From Bradyrhizobium sp. DOA9 (GTDB taxonomy: Bacteria > Pseudomonadota > Alphaproteobacteria > Rhizobiales > Xanthobacteraceae): a DNA stretch of 64,000 nt. The translations under genes were made by a program, and so were the position numbers. Of this stretch, positions 1 through 8,147 are shown piece by piece. Position 1 is the stretch's first letter. Every line of letters begins with the position of its first letter. The stretch spans positions 4,205,725 through 4,269,724 of the forward strand of contig NZ_DF820425.1 of assembly GCF_000617845.2 (NCBI RefSeq), in the 5' to 3' direction. The notes under the pieces are model-generated. The model was given only the letters and a program-made list of their open reading frames with translations. It ran no database searches and had not been told where the DNA came from.

Positions 1-557
1 GCTATGTCGAGGGCGCGGTGATGACCTCGGTGCCGCCGTATCGCATCAGGGTCCCCCTGCTGCTGGGCGGCCCCGGCGCGAGAGAGCTCGAGCCGCTGCT
101 GAACGCGATCGGTTTCGCGGCCAAGGTGGCCAGTGACAAGCTCGGCGTGTCCTCGGCCGTCAAAATGTGCCGCAGCATCATGATCAAGGGCCTCGAGGCC
201 ATGGTGATCGAGAGCTTTACGACCGCGCGCGCCTATGGCGTCGAGGATGCGGTGCTGGCTTCGCTTGCGGAAACGTTCCCCGGCATCGATTGGGAGGAGC
301 AGGGCGCCTATTGCTTCCAGCGCGTGATCGAGCACGGCCGCCGCCGGGCCGAGGAGGTGCGCGAGGTTGCTGAGACCGTGCGCGAGGCGGGGCTGACGCC
401 GTGGTCGGCGCAAGGCACGGCCGAGCGGCAGGCCTGGATGGCCGATCTCGCCGATGAGGGGCTGTTCGGGGTGAGGGCCAGCAGTCAGTTCGCACGCAGC
501 GCGGACTGGCGCACCGAGGCGGACCGGATCCTCGCCAGGATCCATCGGACGAAATAG
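1..557 (+). CDS. NAD(P)-dependent 6PGDH/3-hydroxyisobutyrate dehydrogenase-like protein, C-terminal part (5' truncated by window)
   Basis: The frame is open from the window edge (first full codon at 3) and ends with TAG at 555-557, giving 184 visible residues. They match the all-helical C-terminal domain (DUF1932 type) of proteins related to 6-phosphogluconate and 3-hydroxyisobutyrate dehydrogenases, including a run with KMCRSIMIKGLEAMVIES that packs against the Rossmann domain in this fold. The NAD-binding N-terminal domain must lie upstream of the window. Substrate cannot be assigned from this half. The next gene converges with no gap. Confidence 0.75.
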   Translation, partial: YVEGAVMTSVPPYRIRVPLLLGGPGARELEPLLNAIGFAAKVASDKLGVSSAVKMCRSIMIKGLEAMVIESFTTARAYGVEDAVLASLAETFPGIDWEEQGAYCFQRVIEHGRRRAEEVREVAETVREAGLTPWSAQGTAERQAWMADLADEGLFGVRASSQFARSADWRTEADRILARIHRTK

Positions 558-881
558 TCAGCCCAGGACTGGATCGTGAGCCTGAAAGCTCACGACCTGG
601 TCGCGCGCGCGTTCGATCAGGTCGATCAGATTGCGGGATTTGCGGACGAGCTGCTCGGTGGCCGGCTGGGTGCGGAACTCGGCCAGCACGGCGCGAACAC
701 ACTTGCTGGCGGCATCGAGCGTCCAGAGCGTACGGTTCACGTCGGCCTGCGTCTGGATCCCCGAGATATCGAGACCGGAGAGGACGTGGCCGATGCCGTC
801 CAGCCGCTTCGCCGCCGCATCGGTCGGCGTTCGGGCCTGGATGGAAACGTCGATGCTGCTGAATGCGCTGAACAGACTCAT
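558..881 (-). CDS. Conserved hypothetical protein, 107 aa
   Basis: ATG at 881 is preceded by a GGGGAAG-type ribosome binding site, and the stop abuts the stop of the convergent oxidoreductase. The 107-residue product is soluble and mostly helical, with no signal peptide or membrane segment and no motif I recognise. Its charged C-terminal half (RKSRNLIDLIERARDQ) could form a short coiled coil. Codon use looks native. Function unknown. Confidence 0.6.
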   Translation of the reverse strand: MSLFSAFSSIDVSIQARTPTDAAAKRLDGIGHVLSGLDISGIQTQADVNRTLWTLDAASKCVRAVLAEFRTQPATEQLVRKSRNLIDLIERARDQVVSFQAHDPVLG

Positions 882-1108
882 ACTTCCCCACCGAACGCAG
901 ATGATCAGTGCACGTCGTAATTATGGCAGGCGAGGCTGGTCGCGCAATGCGTTGAGCTACGGTCCGGGATTCTACCGAACTCGGGCGGGCTCGATCCGGC
1001 GGTAAAATCGAACTGCAGGGAAACGCTCCTACGGCGTCGCGATGACCGATTCGGAATGTCCCGGGCAAGGCGCGGCACGAAGTGCCGGGATATCGAACGA
1101 AATTGCTC
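882..1108. other. Intergenic region, nothing recognised
   Basis: This stretch lies between the start of the hypothetical gene at 881 and the stop of the amidohydrolase at 1109, both on the minus strand. It should hold the promoter of the hypothetical gene and the end of the amidohydrolase transcript. I see no convincing hairpin terminator or conserved short ORF. Confidence 0.4.
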
Positions 1109-2350
1109 TCAGCTCTTCGGACGGAACAACGTCGGCCGCGGCCGCGCGAATGTCTGCCGGCCGCGCTTGAAGCCCATCAGGACGTCGGGCAGCTCGGCGA
1201 TGGCGAACCGGCTGTCCTTGGTATCGAGCACGATCAGGTCGGCGGGATTGCCAACCTTAATGCCGTAATCATCAAGGTTCATCAGCCGGGCCGGCAGCTC
1301 GGTCACGAGGTCCAGGCAAACATCGAAGTCGCTGACCGAGGCGTGCGCGACATTGGCATAGAAGTTCGCCATCCGCAGCAGCGAGGCATCGCCAAACGGC
1401 GTGAAGGGGTTGAGCACGTTGTTGGTCGCGACCGAGCAGAGCACGCCGTCACCGGCAAGCTTGTGGGCGAGGGTCAGTCCGCGCGGCGCGTTGTGGGTGG
1501 CCTCGCGCCCCATCAGATAGAGATCGGTCGCCGGCAGCACCGTCACGGCCACGCCGGATCTCGCCAGTTGCGCGGTGGCGGCCTTCATCCGGTCCGGCGG
1601 CAACGCCGACAGTTTTGTCGCGTGGCCGATCGCGACGCGTTCGCCGTACTTGCGCTGCTCGGTCTGGCGGCAGACTTCGTCCAGATGCCACCAGGAGGGA
1701 TCGAGATCGAAGTCGAGATGGAGGTCGAGGTCGACGTCGAATTCCTGGGCGAGATCGAAGATGCGCGCGAGGTGCGCGTTCGGGTCGGTGTCCATGTAGG
1801 GGCAGCCGCCGATGGCTTCACCACCCTGGCGGAGCGCCTGGATCAGCAGCTCCTCGGCTCCGGGATCGTTGGTCAGGCCTTCCTGCGGGAAGACGCAGAG
1901 CTCGAGATCGATCGCCCAGGCGTAATCGCGCTTCAGCGCCTTCACCGCCTCGAAGCCGCGGAGGCCGATGCGGGGATCGATCTCGACATGCGTGCGCATG
2001 CGCGTCGTGCCGTTGACGATGGCGCGTTCGAGCACTCTGGCGCCGCGTGCATAGACGTCCTCGATCGTGAAATCCTTCTTCATCGCGGCGACGGCGCGGA
2101 TCGCGTCCGAGACGTTGCCGTGATCGTGGCCGCAACGGCCGAGCAGGCAGGCCTTGTCGAGATGGATGTGGGTGTCGACGAAGCCGGGCAGGGCAAGGAG
2201 GCCGCCGAGATCGACCTCGACGGCCTCGCAGGCGAGCTTGGGCGCGATCGCGGCGATACGGCCGTCCTTCACGCCGAGATCGACGGGTGCGGCGGAAGAG
2301 CGCAACAGTGCGTTGCGGAAGATCAGGTCGAAGGCGGCTTGGGTGGTCAT
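1109..2350 (-). CDS. Cytosine deaminase-like amidohydrolase (CodA/AtzC-type)
   Basis: 413 residues of the metal-dependent amidohydrolase superfamily. The first strand carries FVDTHIHLDK (metal ligands His61 and His63). Further histidines occur in DLDLHLDFD and IGHATKL, as in cytosine deaminase and N-isopropylammelide hydrolase. Where E. coli CodA has a metal-binding Asp in a DDxxDP motif, this protein reads TNNVLNPFTPFGD, with Asn at that place. The family hydrolyses C-N bonds of pyrimidines, triazines or related amides. Its neighbours are a GntR regulator, an ABC transporter and a second amidohydrolase, suggesting degradation of an imported N-compound; the substrate is unknown. Confidence 0.8.
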   Translation of the reverse strand: MTTQAAFDLIFRNALLRSSAAPVDLGVKDGRIAAIAPKLACEAVEVDLGGLLALPGFVDTHIHLDKACLLGRCGHDHGNVSDAIRAVAAMKKDFTIEDVYARGARVLERAIVNGTTRMRTHVEIDPRIGLRGFEAVKALKRDYAWAIDLELCVFPQEGLTNDPGAEELLIQALRQGGEAIGGCPYMDTDPNAHLARIFDLAQEFDVDLDLHLDFDLDPSWWHLDEVCRQTEQRKYGERVAIGHATKLSALPPDRMKAATAQLARSGVAVTVLPATDLYLMGREATHNAPRGLTLAHKLAGDGVLCSVATNNVLNPFTPFGDASLLRMANFYANVAHASVSDFDVCLDLVTELPARLMNLDDYGIKVGNPADLIVLDTKDSRFAIAELPDVLMGFKRGRQTFARPRPTLFRPKS

Positions 2351-2443
2351 GGCGTTGGATTCAGCTGTGGCAGCCTAGCGGAAGCCATCGGGCCGGGCAG
2401 CTCCAGATTGTGTGCAGAGCTCGGCCAGATTGTCCAAAAAATG

Positions 2444-2455
2444 TGCATACACTTT
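2444..2455. promoter_or_regulatory. Possible GntR operator half upstream of the amidohydrolase
   Basis: TGCATACACTTT here differs at one of 12 positions from TGCATGCACTTT at 3838-3849 in front of the ABC operon. Both sit in promoter regions flanking the gntR gene, so they may bind the same regulator. This is similarity by eye only. Confidence 0.3.
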
Positions 2456-2495
2456 CGAGTTCGGATTGTAGAATGGTGGCATCCGGAGAACCGCG

Positions 2496-2912
2496 ATGTC
2501 TAATCCCGCAAAAGCCGAAAACCCGATGACAGACGCCGAGATTGTCGAAGCCTATCTCACCGCTTCGATGATACCTGATCCCGACGCCGCTGCGGCCTAT
2601 ATGAAGCCGGGCACGGTGATCACGTTCACCGGCGGGCGCACGTTCGACCATCCGCGCGGGCCGACCGGCTTCAATGCGAAACGCTATCGCTGGGTCAAGA
2701 AGAAGATGGACCGGTTCGACGTCTGCCCGGGCGCGGACGAGACCGTCGTCTACAGCGTCGGAACGCTCTATGGCGAGTGGATGGACGGCACGCCGTTCGA
2801 GGGCAACCGCTATGTCGATCGCTTCGTCGTGAGGGGCGGGCAGATCGTGAAGATGGACGTCTGGAACGACAGCGCCGAGCGCATTCTCGTTCAGCGCGGG
2901 ATCGAGGCTTAG
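2496..2912 (+). CDS. SnoaL/NTF2-like small protein
   Basis: 138 residues with the length and pattern of the NTF2-like cone fold: an N-terminal helix (EIVEAYLTASMIPDPDAAAAYM), then strands ending in RYVDRFVVRGGQIVKMDVWNDSAERIL, typical of SnoaL-like cyclases, isomerases and ketosteroid-isomerase relatives. It is transcribed away from the amidohydrolase across about 145 bp and its stop overlaps the stop of the convergent gntR gene (2909-2912). A second in-frame Met follows ten codons in. Reaction unknown; the fold also covers dehydratases and non-enzymes. Confidence 0.75.
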   Translation: MSNPAKAENPMTDAEIVEAYLTASMIPDPDAAAAYMKPGTVITFTGGRTFDHPRGPTGFNAKRYRWVKKKMDRFDVCPGADETVVYSVGTLYGEWMDGTPFEGNRYVDRFVVRGGQIVKMDVWNDSAERILVQRGIEA

Positions 2913-3700
2913 CCCCTTCGCGCGATCTTCGGCAGCTTGACGACGCGATTGCTCGTCACCTCGTCCGCATAGGGTGCGAGGATGTCGAGCAGGTCGCGGC
3001 CGCGCTGCGGAGTCGGGGCGACCAGCGCGCGATTGGCGACGGAATCCAGGTGATGGTGCATCAATTCCATCACCTTGGCCGCATCGCCCTTTGCCAGCGC
3101 CGCGATGATGGCGCGATGCTCGTTGATGGCGCATTCGGTGGAATGCGGCCGGCTGTAGAGCGACAGCGTCAGGCAGCAGCGATAGGCGACCTCGCTGACA
3201 TAGCGCACCAGGATCGGGCTGTTCGTCATGTGGGCGAGCAGGATGTGGAATTCGGTCGCGAGCCGGATCGACACCGCATCCGTGCCGCCGCGGGCGCGAT
3301 CCTCGGCGTCGACATGGGCGTTCAGCTCGGCGATCTGCGCCTTGGTCAGCTTGCCCGCGAGCTGGCGCACGACGAGGCGTTCGAGCTCGATGCGGATGTC
3401 GAAGGCATCGCGCGCCTCCTGCCAGCTCGGCGTCGCCACCACCGCGATCCGGTTGCGGCGGAGCTCGACCAGGCCTTCGGCGGCGAGTTGGCCCAGGGCA
3501 TGGCGGGCAATGGTGCGGCTGACGCCGAAGCGCTCGCCGAGTGCATCCTCCGGCAGCTTGGCGCCGGGCTCCAGCGCCTGCTCGATGATGGCGCGCCGCA
3601 GCGCGCGGCAGATCACGCTGACCTTGTCCGACGATTCAGAAGTCTTGCTGCTGGCGCGCGCCGCCATCCGGCGAATCCCATAGGAGGTGACACCTTTCAT
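2909..3700 (-). CDS. GntR-family (FCD subfamily) transcriptional regulator
   Basis: N-terminal winged helix-turn-helix (VICRALRRAIIEQALEPGAKLPEDALGERFGVSRTIARHALGQL) is followed by an all-helical FCD effector domain with the usual metal/ligand histidines (FHILLAH, NEHRAIIAAL). About 263 residues from the ATG at 3700; an in-frame ATG at 3706 is equally possible, and a downstream Met (MAARASS) would trim the tail. The frame stays open much further upstream, but that part overlaps the ABC gene and has no family similarity. It is divergent from the ABC operon and probably controls it. Confidence 0.85.
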   Translation of the reverse strand: MKGVTSYGIRRMAARASSKTSESSDKVSVICRALRRAIIEQALEPGAKLPEDALGERFGVSRTIARHALGQLAAEGLVELRRNRIAVVATPSWQEARDAFDIRIELERLVVRQLAGKLTKAQIAELNAHVDAEDRARGGTDAVSIRLATEFHILLAHMTNSPILVRYVSEVAYRCCLTLSLYSRPHSTECAINEHRAIIAALAKGDAAKVMELMHHHLDSVANRALVAPTPQRGRDLLDILAPYADEVTSNRVVKLPKIARRG

Positions 3701-3732
3701 TAGCATAGGTTCGCGTCGATTCAGCGCTCCAA

Positions 3733-3868
3733 TTGCATGCAGTTCGGCTTCCAGCCTGCCTAAATCGAATCCGGCGGTCTGCGCGGGGTTTCGGCTAGGC
3801 CATTGATTTCGCGAGCGCCGACCGCTGGCATCCAGCTTGCATGCACTTTGCCTGTGATGCGCATGCAA
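3733..3868. promoter_or_regulatory. Divergent control region with three GCATGC palindromic sites
   Basis: TTGCATGCA occurs at 3733-3741 and 3837-3845, and its inverse GCATGCAA at 3861-3868. The last copy overlaps the candidate start codons of the ABC ATPase. Repeated short palindromes in a gntR/operon divergent region are what a GntR dimer would use. Binding is inferred, not shown. Confidence 0.4.
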
Positions 3869-4720
3869 CCCAACGCCCAGTTCTACGGCCGGCCCGTTCC
3901 CGAAGGCTCTGCGACGACCGCCATCGAGCTGTCCGAGGCCTCGGTGACCTTCGGGCGCGGCGACCGCGCCGTGCCTGCCTTGTCGAGGACCACGCTCAAG
4001 ATCGGCGACGGCGAGTTTGTCGCATTGGTCGGCCCATCCGGATGCGGCAAATCGACCATACTGCGTCTGGTCAGCGGCTTGGTGCAGCCGACCAGCGGCG
4101 TCGTCATCGTCGGCGGCCGCGAGGTCGCGGCGCGGGCGCTGCGGGTCGGCATGGCATTCCAGAATCCGACCATGCTGCCGTGGATGACGATCGAGCGAAA
4201 CATCATGCTGCCGCTGAAGATCGTCGAGCCGTTCCGCTCGAATTTCCGCAAGCTGCGCAAGACCGAATTCCGCGACAGGGCCAATGCGCTGCTGGAGCAG
4301 GTCGGCCTCAAGGGCTTCGGCAATCGCTATCCCTGGCAGCTGTCCGGCGGCATGCTCCAGCGTGCCAATCTCTGCCGCGCGCTGATCCACGAGCCGCGCA
4401 TGCTGCTGCTCGACGAGCCCTTCGGCGCGCTCGACCAGTTCACCCGCGAGGAGCTGTGGGCGATCCTCCAGAACCTCTGGATGACGCACAAGCCGACCGT
4501 GCTGCTGGTGACGCACGATTTGCGCGAGGCCGGTTTCCTTGCCAGCCGCATCTGCGTGATGAGCGCGCGTCCCGGCCGCATCCTCGACGACAGTCGCGTC
4601 GAATTCGCGCGGCCGCGCACCGTGGCGATGACCTTCGAGCCGGATTTCGTCGCGCTGAACCAGAAGCTGCGCGCCTTCATCGAGGATGCGCGCAGCGCCG
4701 CTGAAGAGGGGGCAGGCTGA
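3857..4720 (+). CDS. ABC transporter ATP-binding protein (SsuB/TauB/NitT type)
   Basis: Cytoplasmic ATPase of about 287 residues from ATG 3857 (3863 is an alternative). Walker A is GPSGCGKST, Q-loop FQNPTMLPW, signature LSGGMLQR, Walker B LLLDEPFGALD and the switch histidine sits in VTHDLREA. This set is typical of nitrate/sulfonate/taurine and pyrimidine-precursor importers. An upstream in-frame ATG at 3803 exists but would run through the predicted operator region. Its TGA overlaps the ATG of the permease (TGATG), indicating translational coupling. Confidence 0.9.
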   Translation: MRMQPNAQFYGRPVPEGSATTAIELSEASVTFGRGDRAVPALSRTTLKIGDGEFVALVGPSGCGKSTILRLVSGLVQPTSGVVIVGGREVAARALRVGMAFQNPTMLPWMTIERNIMLPLKIVEPFRSNFRKLRKTEFRDRANALLEQVGLKGFGNRYPWQLSGGMLQRANLCRALIHEPRMLLLDEPFGALDQFTREELWAILQNLWMTHKPTVLLVTHDLREAGFLASRICVMSARPGRILDDSRVEFARPRTVAMTFEPDFVALNQKLRAFIEDARSAAEEGAG

Positions 4721-5496
4721 TGTTCGGGGTCGATATCAGGCAGAAGGCGTGGTCGGCGGGGCTGATCGTGCTGTTCTTCGTCGCCTGGGAGCTGTTCTGC
4801 CTCATGACCGGGATGTCCGACCTGGTGCTGCCGCGGCCCTCGCAGGTGTTCGTGACGCTGGTTCAGCGCTTCCCGGTGCTGTGGCCGCACATCGTGCAGA
4901 CGCTCGCCACCACCATGCTCGGCTTCGTGCTTGGCGTCGTGCTCGGCGTCGCCCTCGGCGCGATCATCGGCGTCTCGAAGACGGCCTACGACACCTGCTA
5001 TCCGCTGCTGATCGGCTTCTCCTCGATCCCCAAGGTCGCGGTGGTGCCGATCTTCGTGCTGTGGTTCGGCTCCGGCACGGTGCCCGCGGTGCTGACCGCG
5101 CTGTCGATCTGCTTCTTTCCGATCGTCGTCAATATCGCGACGGGCCTTGCCACCACCGAGCCCGAACTCGAGGACGTCTTGAAGGCGCTCGGCGCCAGCA
5201 AGCTCGACATCCTCTGGAACGTCGGCTTGCCGCGCACCATGCCGTTCTTCTTTGCATCGCTCAAGGTTGCGGTCTCCTACGCCTTCGTCGGCGCGGTGCT
5301 GTCGGAGACCGTCGCCTCCAACCGCGGCATCGGCAACGTCATGATGACCGCGTCCTCCAATTTCAACGTGCCGCTGGTGTTCGCAGGCCTGTTCGTGCTC
5401 GCCGGGCTCGGCGTCGCACTCTACGTCGTGTTCTCGCTGATCGAAGGGCAGGTCACCGGCTGGGCCACCCGCAAGAACGACGTGATCGCCACCTGA
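4720..5496 (+). CDS. ABC transporter permease (SsuC/TauC type)
   Basis: 258-residue inner-membrane protein with about six hydrophobic segments and the binding-protein-dependent transport domain. The EAA loop is recognisable as TTEPELEDVLKALGASKLDILWNVGLPRT. It starts inside the stop of the ATPase gene and is followed after 39 bp by the binding protein, forming an ATPase-permease-binding protein operon. Confidence 0.9.
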   Translation: MFGVDIRQKAWSAGLIVLFFVAWELFCLMTGMSDLVLPRPSQVFVTLVQRFPVLWPHIVQTLATTMLGFVLGVVLGVALGAIIGVSKTAYDTCYPLLIGFSSIPKVAVVPIFVLWFGSGTVPAVLTALSICFFPIVVNIATGLATTEPELEDVLKALGASKLDILWNVGLPRTMPFFFASLKVAVSYAFVGAVLSETVASNRGIGNVMMTASSNFNVPLVFAGLFVLAGLGVALYVVFSLIEGQVTGWATRKNDVIAT

Positions 5497-5535
5497 TTTC
5501 TTGAACCGTCACGCAACGAAGCTGAGGAGGTCTCG

Positions 5536-6561
5536 ATGTTGAGGAAAGTCACCGCCGCGCTGCTGGGATTGGCGCTGTCCGCAGGCGCCGCCACAGCGCA
5601 GGAAACCACGATCAAGTTCACGCTGGGCTGGAAAACCCAGGGCAGCGACGCCGCCTTCTTCTATGCCAAGGACAACGGTTTCTTCAAGGCCGAAGGCCTC
5701 AACGTCGTCATCGATCAGGGCGAGGGCTCCGGCGCCACCGTCACGCGCGTGATGTCCGGTGCCTATGACGCCGGCTTCGGCGACGTCAACGCCATCATCC
5801 AGAACGCCTCGACCAAGCCGCAGGAGGCGCCCGTCATGGTCTACATGATGTGGAACCAGCCGCCTTTCGCGATCGTCGCCAAGAAGAGCAGCGGCATCAA
5901 CACCATCAAGGACTTCGAAGGCCACACGCTGGGAGGTGCGCAGGGCACGCCCACGACGCGCCTGTTGCCGGTATTCACCCGCAAGAACGGGCTCGACGGC
6001 GAGAAGATCAAGATCTCCAACATGGCGCCGAACCTGCAGGAGCCGATGCTGATCAAGGGCGACATCGATGCGGCCCTGGTCTTCAACATCACCAGCTATT
6101 TCAACCTCGTGCTCAACCGCCAGGATCCGGACAAGGACTTCAAATGGTTCTCGTTCGGCGAGTACGGTCTCGATCTCTATTCCAACGGCGTGATGGTCTC
6201 GCGCAAGCTGATCGCCTCGAATCCGAAGGCCGTGGCGGGCCTGGTGCGCGCCATCAACAAGGGCGCGATCGCGGTCGCCAAGGACCAGAATGCCGGCATG
6301 AAGGCGGCGCTGAACTACGACAACCTCATCAACGCCGAGGTGGAGAAGCGCCGGCTGCAATATTCCTTCGAGAAGCTGATCGTTTCGCCGGAGATGAAGG
6401 AGATCGGCATCGGCGACATCAAGGACGACCGCATGACCCGCGCCATCGGCATCGTGGTCGAGGGTTATCAACTCGCCCGTGCGCCGACGCCGGCGGAGGT
6501 GTTCTCGCGCGAATTCCTGCCGCCGCGCGCGGAGCGGGAGCTGGTGTATACTGCCAACTGA
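5536..6561 (+). CDS. NMT1/SsuA-like periplasmic substrate-binding protein
   Basis: 341 residues with a Sec signal peptide (MLRKVTAALLGLALSAGAATAQ, cleavage near residue 22). The mature part has the NMT1/SsuA fold: FTLGWKTQGSDAAFFYAKDNGFFKAEGLNVVIDQGEGSG, then GAYDAGFGDVNAI. This family binds sulfonates, nitrate, thiamine precursors or pyrimidine-like compounds. A strong GAGGAGG-type site lies before the ATG. It delivers ligand to the preceding permease/ATPase. The flanking amidohydrolases make an N-containing ring compound a reasonable ligand, but this is inference. Confidence 0.88.
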   Translation: MLRKVTAALLGLALSAGAATAQETTIKFTLGWKTQGSDAAFFYAKDNGFFKAEGLNVVIDQGEGSGATVTRVMSGAYDAGFGDVNAIIQNASTKPQEAPVMVYMMWNQPPFAIVAKKSSGINTIKDFEGHTLGGAQGTPTTRLLPVFTRKNGLDGEKIKISNMAPNLQEPMLIKGDIDAALVFNITSYFNLVLNRQDPDKDFKWFSFGEYGLDLYSNGVMVSRKLIASNPKAVAGLVRAINKGAIAVAKDQNAGMKAALNYDNLINAEVEKRRLQYSFEKLIVSPEMKEIGIGDIKDDRMTRAIGIVVEGYQLARAPTPAEVFSREFLPPRAERELVYTAN

Positions 6562-6577
6562 TTTCGGGGAGAGGATC

Positions 6578-8011
6578 ATGGCCACGGAGATTTCGGCAAT
6601 CAGCCTGTTCCGTGGCCCTGATCGTGGTGTCAGCGATAACGTCGTGCTGCGGCACGACGGCGGAATCATCACCGATATCTCGGAAGCAGCGGGGCCGGGG
6701 CCTCGCTCCTTCGTCATTCCGGCCTTCGTCAACGCCCATGATCATGCCCGCGCCACCGCATCGTCCTTCGGTGCGGTCGGCATGCCCCTGGAAAGCTGGA
6801 TTCTGCGCACCGCACTGGGTTCGCCGGTCGATCCCTATCTGACCGCGGCTTCTGCGTTGGCCCGTTCCGCCAAGGCTGGTTGCGCGGCGATGATGGTCCA
6901 TTACACCCGCCCGAGCGGGACGATGCCCCTGGTCGACGAGGCCAGGGCCGTTGCGAAAGCCGCGTCCGACGTCGGCATCCGCATCGCGTTTGCATTGGCC
7001 GTGCGCGACCAGAATCCCATCGTCTACGGTGATGCCGAGCCCATGCTTTCAGGGCTCCCCGGAGGCGATCGCAAGACCATCGAGGATCTCTTCGTTCGCG
7101 CGCCGATGTCGCCGAAGGCCTATATTGAGCTGACCGATGCGCTTGCCGGAGCCATCGCCGGGCCGATGATCGACGTGCAGCTCGGGCCCGCCGGCGTGCA
7201 ATGGTGCTCGAAGCCGCTGCTGGAGGCCGTGGCGGAGAACTCCGCGCGGACCGGCCGCCGCATCCACATGCATCTCTTGGAAACAGTGTACCAGCGCGCT
7301 TGGGCCGACCAGCAGTTTCCGGACATGGTGCGCTGGCTGCGCGATGTCGGCTTTCTCTCCGAGCGGCTGACGCTGGCGCATTGCATTCACGCCCGTCCCG
7401 AAGAGCTCGAGATGATCGCGGCCTCCGGCGCGCGCATCGTCACCAATTTCAGCTCGAACATGCATCTACGCTCGGGCCTCGCCCCGATCGCCGCCGCGCA
7501 CAGATGCGGCTGCGCCATCACTGTGGGCGTCGACGGCCTGGCGCTGGACGAGGACGACGACATCTTGCGCGAGATGCGGCTGGTGCAGATGGTCCATGGC
7601 GGCCTCGGCTTCAAGGCGACATGGGTGCCGGCCGAAATGTTTTCGCTCGCCATCCGCAACGGACGCCATGCGACCGGCGCGCCCGGGAATGGTGAGCTCG
7701 CGGCGGGCAATCCGGCCGACTACGTCGTGATCGATCTCGATCGGCTGGATCGCGACCGGATCATGCCGGTCGATCCCATGGCGCTGCTGTTCGCGCGTGG
7801 CAACGCCTCGCTGGTGAAGGAGGTCGTCGTTGCCGGCAAGACGATCGTGCGGGACGGGATCTGCGCCGGCGTCGACCTGCCGGCCATCGAGCAGGAGTTG
7901 CGAGCGATGTACCGCGCCAATGTCGGCAAGCTCGACGGCTTCCGGCGGATGTGGCCGTCCCTGTCGGATCGGCTGAGCGGCTGGTTCGAGCAGCAGCTGA
8001 CCTGCGAGTGA
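6578..8011 (+). CDS. Amidohydrolase family protein
   Basis: 477 residues from ATG 6578, which follows a GGGGAGAGGATC ribosome site; the longer frame from 6479 overlaps the binding-protein gene and is rejected. The fold shows an N-terminal beta-sandwich strand, FVNAHDHARA (HxH metal pair), HMHLLETVYQR, LAHCIHARPEEL, a GVDG loop holding the metal Asp, and a C-terminal NPADYVVIDLD sandwich segment. This resembles ammelide/cytosine/atrazine-type deaminases. It is 16 bp behind the binding-protein gene, so it probably hydrolyses the imported substrate. Confidence 0.82.
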   Translation: MATEISAISLFRGPDRGVSDNVVLRHDGGIITDISEAAGPGPRSFVIPAFVNAHDHARATASSFGAVGMPLESWILRTALGSPVDPYLTAASALARSAKAGCAAMMVHYTRPSGTMPLVDEARAVAKAASDVGIRIAFALAVRDQNPIVYGDAEPMLSGLPGGDRKTIEDLFVRAPMSPKAYIELTDALAGAIAGPMIDVQLGPAGVQWCSKPLLEAVAENSARTGRRIHMHLLETVYQRAWADQQFPDMVRWLRDVGFLSERLTLAHCIHARPEELEMIAASGARIVTNFSSNMHLRSGLAPIAAAHRCGCAITVGVDGLALDEDDDILREMRLVQMVHGGLGFKATWVPAEMFSLAIRNGRHATGAPGNGELAAGNPADYVVIDLDRLDRDRIMPVDPMALLFARGNASLVKEVVVAGKTIVRDGICAGVDLPAIEQELRAMYRANVGKLDGFRRMWPSLSDRLSGWFEQQLTCE

Positions 8012-8104
8012 CGTTCCGATGGGCGCCGCGACGGAATGTATATCAAACAGCGATAGCAGGTAGACGCAGCCTCGTCTGGCGCAGGGCCGACCTGTAGGCT
8101 ATCA

Positions 8105-8142
8105 GCTCCTCGATAGTTCGACACCAATCCCCTTCGAGGAGC
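8105..8142 (+). promoter_or_regulatory. Hairpin that would sequester the ribosome binding site of the downstream gene
   Basis: GCTCCTCGA (8105-8113) is perfectly complementary to TCGAGGAGC (8134-8142) across a 20-nt loop. The right arm contains GAGGAG (8136-8141), the ribosome binding site 6 nt before the ATG at 8148. In mRNA the site would be buried, so translation could depend on temperature, a protein or a ligand. Could be chance. Confidence 0.4.
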
Positions 8143-8147
8143 CCCTG

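Noticed and set aside
2909..4516. 535-codon minus-strand frame continuing upstream of gntR
   Set aside because: Only the downstream part (to about 3706) has GntR similarity; the remainder is antisense to the ABC ATPase and has a shadow composition rich in His, Arg and Gln.
6479..6577. N-terminal extension of the second amidohydrolase
   Set aside because: It overlaps the end of the binding-protein gene, is Arg-rich, and the ATG at 6578 has a good ribosome site.
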